From Actinomycetota bacterium (GTDB lineage Bacteria > Actinomycetota > Thermoleophilia > Gaiellales > Gaiellaceae), in assembly GCA_005888315.1 (NCBI GenBank), contig VAWH01000072.1:1-64000 (forward strand): DNA of 64,000 bases, read 5' to 3'. Within the stretch, counting starts at the first letter, position 1; the number at the start of each line of letters is the position of its first letter. The notes below the pieces were generated by a model, which had not been told where the DNA came from, did not search any database, and saw only the letters and a program-made list of their open reading frames with translations. The translations under genes were made by a program, and so were the position numbers. Of this stretch, positions 43,089-49,004 are shown in pieces.

Positions 43089-43202
43089 GTGCCTGTCGGG
43101 ATCGATCTGACTGAGGCATCGCTTGCGATGCCGACCTGGAGGTCGTGGCGGCTTTGCCGGCGCGACCGTCTTCCCCCGGCTCAGTCGAGAATTGCAGGAT
43201 GA
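43089..43202 (+). pseudogene. Short ORF (37 aa) copying the first codons of acpS
   Basis: The GTG at 43089 opens MPVGIDLTEASLAMP; real AcpS starts MTVGIDLIEIERVRR. The DNA match covers about 27 bp with mainly third-position differences, then ends in the repeat TCGCTTGCGATGCCGACC. The TGA (43200-43202) overlaps the acpS ATG, as in the 1416-1526 ORF. It has no convincing Shine-Dalgarno sequence. It may be a remnant of a second acpS or a coupled leader. Confidence 0.65.
43113..43136 (+). repeat. Dispersed palindromic repeat, copy at acpS
   Basis: The 24 bp agree at 23 positions with the inverse of 22983-23006, 23093-23116 and 23203-23226 (core TCGCTTGCGATGCCGACC at 43119-43136). GGCATCGC and GCGATGCC form a perfect 8-bp hairpin around TT. 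Confidence 0.85.
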
Positions 43203-43561
43203 CTGTCGGTATCGACCTGATTGAAATCGAGCGCGTCCGGCGCGCGCTCGAGCGCTACCCGTCGTTCCGTCAGCGCTGCTTCACGGAGGCCGAGCGCGCC
43301 TACTGCGACTCGCGGCCGAATCCGCCGCAGCACTACGCCGCCCGCTTCGCCGGCAAGGAGGCGATCGGCAAAGCGCTCGGCTTCGGCGTCGCGCGTGCCT
43401 TCGCGTGGCAAGAGGTCGAGATCGCCGGCCGGCCGAAGCCGGGCGTCACCCTCTCCGGGCGGATGCAGGCTTGGGCGGAAGGGCTCGCTGCGGGCGCGAT
43501 CGACCTCTCGATGTCGCACTCGCGCGAGCTGGCGACGGCGGTTGCCGTAGTCGATGGGTGA
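43199..43561 (+). CDS. acpS: Holo-[acyl-carrier-protein] synthase
   Basis: AcpS transfers 4'-phosphopantetheine from CoA to ACP. The Mg-binding Asp is in MTVGIDLIEIERVRRAL and the Glu in YAARFAGKEAIGKALGFG; the C-terminal AIDLSMSHSRELATAVAVV completes the fold. Length 120 aa is typical. ATG overlaps the stop of the short ORF upstream. It continues the actinobacterial glmS-acpS-nnr-alr order, here interrupted by the 38.1-43.2 kb block. Confidence 0.94.
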   Translation: MTVGIDLIEIERVRRALERYPSFRQRCFTEAERAYCDSRPNPPQHYAARFAGKEAIGKALGFGVARAFAWQEVEIAGRPKPGVTLSGRMQAWAEGLAAGAIDLSMSHSRELATAVAVVDG

Positions 43562-44879
43562 ATTCGAGCCGCTCTACACGGCTGAAGAGATGAAGGCGGC
43601 GGAGGAAGGGCACGACGTCGAGGCGCTGATGGAACGGGCGGGCGCCGCCGTTGCAGCGGTGGTGGCGCGCGACTATCCCGGCGCGCGCGTCGTCGCGGTC
43701 TGCGGCAAGGGCGCGAACGGCGGCGATGGCCGGATCGCGGCCGCGAAGCTCGCGGCGGAGGTTGCCGAGGTGGGAGCCGAGCTGCCTGCGGGGGACGTCG
43801 TCATCGACGCGATCTTCGGCACCGGCTTCCACGGCGAGCCGCGCGAGGAAGCGGCAAGGTCGATCGAGGCGATCCGCAGCGCCGGCGTGCCGGTGGTGGC
43901 GGTTGACGTGCCCTCCGGCGTGAATGCGTCGACAGGCGAGGTCTCCGCGGTTTGCGTCGAGGCAACAACGACGGTCACCTTCCAGGGCGAGAAAGTCGGC
44001 CTGGCGGTGGCGCCGGGCAGCCTCCACGCGGGCAAGGTCGAGGTCGCCGACATCGGGCTCGAGCATGCGGACACAGCCCATGCTCTGGTCACGAGCGAGA
44101 TCGCGCGGCGCGTTCCCCAGCGGCAGCGCGGCGGGAACAAGTACCGCTCAGGTTCGGTGCTTGTGGTCGGCGGCGCGCCCGGTCTGACCGGCGCCGTCTG
44201 CCTCGCTGCGGAGGCGGCGTTCCGCGCCGACGCCGGGTACGTCAGTGTCTGCGCGCCGCGCGAGTCGCTGCCGGTCGTCGAGGTGCGCCTGCTCGAAGCG
44301 GTCAAGCGCCCCCTGGAGGAAGCCTTCGACGCCGCCGGACGCGCCGAAGCGCTGGCGCTCGGTCCGGGCCTCGGGCGCGGTGAAGAGGCGAAGCCGCTGG
44401 TCCGGCGGCTGCTCGAGGAGACCGACCTGCCCGCGGTCGTCGACGCCGACGCCCTCTTCGGCTTCGAGCCGGTCGAGCGAGGCGCTGCGACGGTGTTGAC
44501 TCCTCATTCCGGCGAGCTGGCGAGGCTGCTCGACGTCGAGACGCAGTGGGTCGACGCGCATCGCCTCGAAGCGGCCCACCGCGCCGTCGAGCGCTTTCGC
44601 TGCGTCGTCCTCCTGAAAGGAAGCGAGACGATCATTGCCGCGCACGGCGCACGAACGCTGATCAGCGCCGGCACTCCCCGCCTTGCGACGGCAGGCACCG
44701 GCGACGTCCTCACGGGCATCATCGGCGCTTTCCTGGCGAAGGGGATCGAAGGCCAGCTCGCCGCCGCCGTTGCTGCTCGCGTTCATGCCGACGCGGCACT
44801 CGCGGCGCCGCACGGGCGCGGCCTCGTCGCCAGCGACGTGACTGCAGAGCTCCCCCGCGTGCTCGATGCAGCGGTCTGA
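43554..44879 (+). CDS. nnr: Bifunctional NAD(P)H-hydrate epimerase / ADP-dependent dehydratase
   Basis: Nnr repairs hydrated NADH and NADPH. The N-terminal YjeF epimerase domain (about 1-170) has EALMERAGAAVAAVVARDYP, the nucleotide loop VCGKGANGGDGRIAA and VPVVAVDVPSGVNASTGEV; it is a little shorter than usual. The C-terminal ribokinase-like dehydratase (about 185-440) has ALGPGLGRGEEAKPLVRRLL, VLTPHSGELARLL and the GTGDVLTGIIGAFLAKG motif. ATG lies 8 bp before the acpS stop. Confidence 0.93.
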   Translation: MGEFEPLYTAEEMKAAEEGHDVEALMERAGAAVAAVVARDYPGARVVAVCGKGANGGDGRIAAAKLAAEVAEVGAELPAGDVVIDAIFGTGFHGEPREEAARSIEAIRSAGVPVVAVDVPSGVNASTGEVSAVCVEATTTVTFQGEKVGLAVAPGSLHAGKVEVADIGLEHADTAHALVTSEIARRVPQRQRGGNKYRSGSVLVVGGAPGLTGAVCLAAEAAFRADAGYVSVCAPRESLPVVEVRLLEAVKRPLEEAFDAAGRAEALALGPGLGRGEEAKPLVRRLLEETDLPAVVDADALFGFEPVERGAATVLTPHSGELARLLDVETQWVDAHRLEAAHRAVERFRCVVLLKGSETIIAAHGARTLISAGTPRLATAGTGDVLTGIIGAFLAKGIEGQLAAAVAARVHADAALAAPHGRGLVASDVTAELPRVLDAAV

Positions 44880-45845
44880 GCTGACGATCGACCTCGGCGC
44901 GGTACGGCGCAACGTCAAGCGGCTGCTCGACGTGCTCGAGGGCGCGGAGGTCTGGGCCGTCGTGAAAGCGAACGGCTACGGGCACGGCGCCGTGGACGTG
45001 GCCGGCGCGGCTCTCGGGGCCGGGGCGAGCGTGCTCTGCGTCGCCACCGTCCCCGAAGGCCTCGCGCTCCGCGAGAAGTTCGGCGAGACGCGAATCCTGG
45101 TCATGGGGCCGACGGCGACCAGCGGCGAGCTCGCGCGCGCACGGGACGCCCAGCTGGAGCTCGTCGCCTCGAGCGGCGAGGTTCCGGAGGGCGTTCGTGT
45201 CCACGTCAAGCTCGACACCGGCATGGGCCGCTGGGGCCTCTCCGAGCTGCCGGAGCCGGGGGCGAACGTCGTCGGCCTGATGAGCCATCTCGCAAGCGCC
45301 GACTGCGACCCCGAGTTCACCGAGACGCAGATCGTGCGTTTTCGCGAGGCGACGGAGCCGTACCGGCACCTGACCAGGCACCTGGCGAACAGCGCCGGCG
45401 CGCTCCGCTTTCCGGGCGCGCGGTTCGACGCCGCCCGCTGCGGGATCGCGATCTACGGCCTGCGCTCCACTGGAGAAGCCGGCTCGCGCAGGTGCGGCTG
45501 CTCGGCGCGGGGGAGAGCACCGGCTACGGCCGGCGCTTCGTGGCCGAGCGGCCGACCTGGATCGGAATCGTCCCGGTCGGCTACGCGGACGGCTTCCGCC
45601 GCGACCTGACCGGGACCGAGATTCGCGTCGGCGGCGAGCTCCGGCGCGTCGTCGGCACCGTCTCGATGGACGCCTTGACCGTCGAGCTCGACCGCGAGCT
45701 GCCTGTCGGGATGCCGGTGACGTTGATCGGCGATGAGGTCCTGGCGGAAGATCATGCCCGCGTGGCCGGAACGATCAACTACGAAATCGTGTGCGGGATC
45801 AATACCGATCCCGCACGCACGAGGCGGGTGGTCGTCGATTCGTGA
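44866..45845 (+). pseudogene. alr: Alanine racemase, frameshifted between its two domains
   Basis: The PLP-barrel half reads well from ATG 44866: ELTIDLGAVRRNVKRLLDV, the PLP lysine in VWAVVKANGYGHGAVD, VKLDTGMGRWG and RCGIAIYGL. From about 45465 the reading frame shifts: PALHWRSRLAQVRLLGAGES and TGYGRRFVAERPTWIGIVPV (with the catalytic Tyr), VGTVSMDALTVEL and the end VVVDS lie one frame back and stop at 45845. About a dozen residues of the usual linker (after YGL) are also missing. The change looks like an out-of-frame deletion of some 35-40 bp. As given, no functional racemase can be made; assembly error is possible but a single-base error would not explain the missing linker. Confidence 0.85.
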
Positions 45846-46884
45846 GCTCGTCGAAGAGCTGTTCGCCGGCGAAGAGGCCTGGATCGTCGGCGGCGCCGTC
45901 CGCGATCGGGTGCTCGACCGGCCCATCGTCGACGTGGACGTCGCGCTTGCCGAGCCGGAGCGCGCGGCGCGGCGCTACGCCCGTACGTCCGGAGGCGCGC
46001 CGTTCCCGCTTTCCGAGCGCCACGGCGCCTGGAGGGTTTCGCTCGCGGACGGCCGGACGGTCGACTTCACGCCGCTGCCCGGGCCGATCGAGGACGACCT
46101 GGCGACTCGGGACTTCACCATCAACGCGATCGCCGAGCGGGCGGGCGGCGACGAGAAGGTCGACCCTTTCGGCGGCTATGCGGACCTCGAGGCGAGGCGC
46201 CTGCGCGTCGTCGAGGAGTCCGTTTTCCGGAACGATCCGCTGCGGCTCCTGCGCGGGCCGCGGCTGGAGGACGAGCTGCCGTTCGGCTTTCGGCTCGTCG
46301 CCGAGACCGAGGCGCTCGTCCGCCGCGACTGCGAGCTGGTCACGACGCCCTCCAAGGAACGGATTCTCGGCGAGCTGCGGCGGCTTTCGGCAGGCGGCTT
46401 CACGAGGCTCGACGAGCTCGGCTTGCTCGAGCCGCTGGGCGGCTCGCTCGCCGGCATCGAACGAGCCGGTGCCGCGGCCCATCCCGACTACGACCTGGTC
46501 GTTGTCTTTGGCGAGAACCTGCTGAAGCTGCCGATCTCCAACGAGACGAGGCGGTTTGCGCGCTCGCTCCTGCGGGCCGAGCGGCCGGCTGACGACTCGC
46601 TGCGGGCGATCCACCGCTTCCGCCGCGAGACCGAGCCGTGGGCGCTCGAGGCGCTCGCGTTCCTGGGCGCGCGCGAGCTCGAGGACGCTGTGGTCCGCGC
46701 GCGGGAATCCGAGCCGAAGCAGCCGCTCTTACGCGGCGGCGAGCTCGACTTGCCGCCCGGCCCCGAGGTCGGCCGGCTGCTCGAGCAGATCGCCGAGGAG
46801 CGCGCCGCAGGCACGATCACGACGAAAGAGGAGGCCCTTGAGTACGCACGACGCAACGCGGGCTCGGTTCGCAGCGACGGCTGA
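45838..46884 (+). CDS. CCA-adding / poly(A) polymerase-like nucleotidyltransferase, start uncertain, 348 aa
   Basis: The nucleotidyltransferase head has AWIVGGAVRDRVLDRPIVDV with DVAL (the GGxxRD and DxD pattern), DLATRDFTINAIAERAG (RDFTIN) and RNDPLRLLRGPRLEDELPF. The C-terminal half is helical; no HD phosphohydrolase motif is obvious. Whether it adds CCA or A tails cannot be told. No ATG, GTG or TTG stands near the domain start; choices are ATT at 45838, 3 bp before the alr stop, or ATG at 45754 inside alr. ATT is a known rare start for E. coli pcnB and infC. I list the ATT form with low start confidence. Confidence 0.75.
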   Translation: MRELVEELFAGEEAWIVGGAVRDRVLDRPIVDVDVALAEPERAARRYARTSGGAPFPLSERHGAWRVSLADGRTVDFTPLPGPIEDDLATRDFTINAIAERAGGDEKVDPFGGYADLEARRLRVVEESVFRNDPLRLLRGPRLEDELPFGFRLVAETEALVRRDCELVTTPSKERILGELRRLSAGGFTRLDELGLLEPLGGSLAGIERAGAAAHPDYDLVVVFGENLLKLPISNETRRFARSLLRAERPADDSLRAIHRFRRETEPWALEALAFLGARELEDAVVRARESEPKQPLLRGGELDLPPGPEVGRLLEQIAEERAAGTITTKEEALEYARRNAGSVRSDG

Positions 46885-47539
46885 CCGGATCGCGGCGCTC
46901 CAGGAGCGACGCGCCGGGGAGCTCGCCGCCCGGGTGGGCGAGTTCGTGCCGGTGAGTGGCGAAGAGCGCGCGCTCGACGCAGGCGCCGGCACGGGGGCGC
47001 TCGCCTTCGCGCTGGCGCCGCTCGTGCGCGAGGTCGTCGCAGTCGAGCTCGTTCCGGAGCAGATCGAGCGAGGGCGGGCCAAGGCGCCGCCGAACGTCAG
47101 CTTCGTCGAGGGCGACGCGGCGAAGCTCGATTTCGAGCGCGCGTCCTTCGACCTGGCCGGCACCCTGCGGACGCTGCATCACGTCCCCCGGCCGGAGCTC
47201 GTAATCGCCGAGCTGACCCGGGTGACGCGATCGGGCGGGCTCCTGCTCGTCGTCGACCAGATCGCGCCGACCGACCCGCTCGCCGCCCTCGATCTCAACC
47301 GCTTCGAGCGGGCCCGCGACCCCTCGCACACGCGGGCTCTCGCCGACGTCGACCTGCGCCAGCTTTTCGAGGCGAACAGCCTCGTGCTGCTAAAGGCCGA
47401 GTTCGTGCGCGAATCGCGCGAGCTCGATCCGTACCTCGACCTTGCCGGCTGCGAGGGGAAGGCGCGAGAGCAGGCGAAGTCGCTGGCGCCGCCGGACTAC
47501 ACAGCCGAGCTCGGCTGGTACCTGCTGCGGCGGCCCTAG
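46838..47539 (+). CDS. Class I SAM-dependent methyltransferase, 233 aa
   Basis: Motif I is ALDAGAGTGALAFALAPLVR (about 38-57), then VVAVELVPEQIERGRAKAPP, FVEGDAAKLDFERASFDLAG and RTLHHVPRPELVIAELTRV, close to UbiE/ubiquinone-biosynthesis-type small-molecule methyltransferases. The C-terminal half (PDYTAELGWYLLRRP at the end) is family-variable. TTG start overlaps the preceding gene by 47 bp. Substrate unknown. Confidence 0.82.
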   Translation: MSTHDATRARFAATADRIAALQERRAGELAARVGEFVPVSGEERALDAGAGTGALAFALAPLVREVVAVELVPEQIERGRAKAPPNVSFVEGDAAKLDFERASFDLAGTLRTLHHVPRPELVIAELTRVTRSGGLLLVVDQIAPTDPLAALDLNRFERARDPSHTRALADVDLRQLFEANSLVLLKAEFVRESRELDPYLDLAGCEGKAREQAKSLAPPDYTAELGWYLLRRP

Positions 47540-47549
47540 TCCGTGAAGT

Positions 47550-47562
47550 TACGATGCACCGC
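47550..47562 (+). promoter_or_regulatory. -10 box for the SelW-like gene
   Basis: TACGAT (47550-47555) is 7 nt before the GTG at 47563, the leaderless spacing used across the window, and favours GTG over the in-frame ATG at 47554. Confidence 0.5.
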
Positions 47563-47778
47563 GTGCGCGTCGAGATCTTCTACTGCCCGGTCTGAAACGG
47601 CTACGACGCACGAGCCGCGAGTCTCGCGGCTGAGCTAACCGAGCAAGGGTTCGACGCGCAGGCGATCGAAGGGGAGAAGAGCCAGTACGACGTCGTCGCC
47701 GACGGACGGCTCGTCTTCTCGAAGCAACAGCAGGGCCGCTTCCCTGAGCCGGACGAGATTCTCGCCGCCTTGGCTTAG
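47563..47778 (+). CDS. SelW/Rdx-type selenoprotein with in-frame UGA (CxxU), 71 aa
   Basis: Read through TGA (47593-47595) as selenocysteine, the frame gives MRVEIFYCPVUNGYDARAAS then LAAELTEQGFDAQAIEGEKS and ends FPEPDEILAALA. This is the SelT/SelW/SelH (Rdx) thioredoxin-like fold: redox motif C8-P-V-U11, the helix RAASLAAEL and a final EPDEILAAL helix. Length (71 aa) matches bacterial SelW-like proteins. The UGA falls exactly at the second redox residue, and a bacterial SECIS-like stem-loop follows (47613-47631). Conventional gene calling ends at the UGA and misses it. The TAG stop overlaps the convergent marR stop by 3-4 bp. Confidence 0.88.
47613..47631 (+). promoter_or_regulatory. Bacterial SECIS-like stem-loop, SelW-like gene
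   Basis: AGCCGCGA (47613-47620) and TCGCGGCT (47624-47631) form a perfect 8-bp stem with loop GTC. The loop G is 26 nt after the UGA, within the range accepted for bacterial SECIS elements (G in the first two loop bases). Confidence 0.8.
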
Positions 47779-48176
47779 CTGTCGAGATGCGCGATCGCCG
47801 TCCGCAGCTCTTGACGCTCCTGCTCGTTCGACGTGAACGCCTGCATCAGCCGGCGCTCGCCCTCTGCGGACAGTCGCAGATGAGTGACGCGGCCGTCGGA
47901 GTCAGACTGCTCGCGGTCGATCAGACCGGTTTCCTCCGCCCGGTGGACGAGCTCGGTAACGGTGCTCTGCGCGAGCTGCAGCCGCTCTGCAAGCTCGGTT
48001 ACGGTCGATTGCTCGCTCCCATCGGCGGCGCCCTTGATCATCAACAGCAAGAGGTAGCGCTGCGGCGTCAGTCCGGACTTGCGGGCGTTCCGCTCGGCCT
48101 TGCGCAGAAAGGCGCGTAACGCGGCACGGAAGTCCGCAACGCGTGCTACCTCGCTCGCAGGAACCGACGCTTCCAT
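47775..48176 (-). CDS. MarR-family transcriptional regulator, 133 aa
   Basis: A winged helix-turn-helix is visible: LTPQRYLLLLMIKGAADGSE, STVTELAERLQLAQSTVTEL (recognition helix) and the wing REQSDSDGRVTHLRLSAEGE. The N- and C-terminal helices form the dimer. MarR proteins respond to phenolics, drugs or oxidants. The -10 box TAGAAT is 6 nt before its ATG, with an inverted repeat covering the -35 side, so autoregulation is likely. It ends over the stop of the selenoprotein gene, and lies downstream of an SDR gene on the same strand. Confidence 0.9.
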   Translation of the reverse strand: MEASVPASEVARVADFRAALRAFLRKAERNARKSGLTPQRYLLLLMIKGAADGSEQSTVTELAERLQLAQSTVTELVHRAEETGLIDREQSDSDGRVTHLRLSAEGERRLMQAFTSNEQERQELRTAIAHLDS

Positions 48177-48182
48177 AGATGG

Positions 48183-48188
48183 ATTCTA
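48183..48188 (-). promoter_or_regulatory. -10 box for leaderless marR mRNA
   Basis: On the minus strand TAGAAT ends 6 nt before the ATG at 48176. Confidence 0.6.
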
Positions 48189-48224
48189 GGAGGGTTTGGA
48201 CGCTATTTCGCCAAACCCCTCCTA
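48187..48224. promoter_or_regulatory. Inverted repeat, likely MarR operator or SDR terminator
   Basis: TAGGAGGGTTTGG (48187-48199) and CCAAACCCCTCCTA (48211-48224) are complementary over 13 bp with one extra C. The repeat adjoins the marR -10 box and ends in the SDR stop codon, so it could bind MarR or terminate the SDR transcript. Confidence 0.55.
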
Positions 48225-49004
48225 CTTCCGTCTACGCAGGGCATTGCGAGCGCGTGCCGCGCGAGCGAGCGTCGCGGGGGCGACCGCCTGGACAATGGCG
48301 GCGGGCCGGTACCAGCGCGGGACGAATTGCTCGAGCCGGTTTCGCTCGACGGCGCGGATCACGCGCTCGGCGACGAGGTCCGGGTCGGCGACGAGCCGCT
48401 TGAGCAGCCGGCTGCGGAAGCGCGAGCGGTTCGGGAAGCCGGGAGTGTGGACGAAGCCCGGCGTGATCGTGTGCACGGTGATCCCGCTGCCCGCGAGCTC
48501 GACGCCGGCCGAGCGGGAGAAGGCGAGCTGCGCGTGCTTGGAGGCGCTGTAGGGCCCCGAATGGCCGGCCGCGACCGTACCGGCGACCGAGGCGATGTTG
48601 ACGACGTCGGCAGGAGCGCCGGCCTCGAGCGCCGGCAGGAACGCACGCAGGCACCAGACCGAGCCGAGATAGTTCGTGCGGACGAGCTGCTCGATCTGCC
48701 CGGGCTCGAGATCGAGGAAGCCGCCCCCGCCGCCGGGAATGCCGGCGTTGTTGACGAGCAGGCGGATTGCCGGGTGCCGCTCGCCAACGGCTGCGGCGAC
48801 CCGCGCGACTTCGGCGCGGTCGGCCACGTCGCAGACCTCGTACTCGGCTCCGAGCTCGCTCGAGATCTCGCGCAGCCGCTCCTCGCCGCGCGCGAGGAGC
48901 ACGACTCGCCAGCCGCGCTTCGCGAGCGCGCGGGCGATCGCGGCGCCGATCCCGCTCGAGCCGCCGGTGACGACTGCCACCGAGCTCGTGGAACCTAGCG
49001 GCAA
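48222..49004 (-). CDS. SDR-family oxidoreductase, 260 aa
   Basis: Classical short-chain dehydrogenase: VAVVTGGSSGIGAAIARALA (TGxxxGIG), LLVNNAGIPGG (NNAG), Ser in VVNIASVAG and the catalytic GPYSASKHAQLAFSRS (YxxxK). The C-terminal extension of about 50 residues (RLEQFVPRWYRPAAIVQAVA) is basic. Substrate unknown. The ATG at 49004 overlaps the end of the subtilase gene by 10 bp, so the two are co-transcribed, possibly with marR. Confidence 0.9.
   Translation of the reverse strand: MPLGSTSSVAVVTGGSSGIGAAIARALAKRGWRVVLLARGEERLREISSELGAEYEVCDVADRAEVARVAAAVGERHPAIRLLVNNAGIPGGGGGFLDLEPGQIEQLVRTNYLGSVWCLRAFLPALEAGAPADVVNIASVAGTVAAGHSGPYSASKHAQLAFSRSAGVELAGSGITVHTITPGFVHTPGFPNRSRFRSRLLKRLVADPDLVAERVIRAVERNRLEQFVPRWYRPAAIVQAVAPATLARAARARNALRRRK

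Noticed and set aside
45440-45500. Programmed ribosomal frameshift in alr
   Set aside because: No slippery heptamer or downstream structure was seen, and linker residues are missing, which fits a deletion.
47593-47595. TGA read as Trp or Gly (alternative genetic code)
   Set aside because: Many genes here end in TGA at the expected family C-terminus, so TGA is an ordinary stop; Sec recoding with a SECIS-like hairpin fits better.
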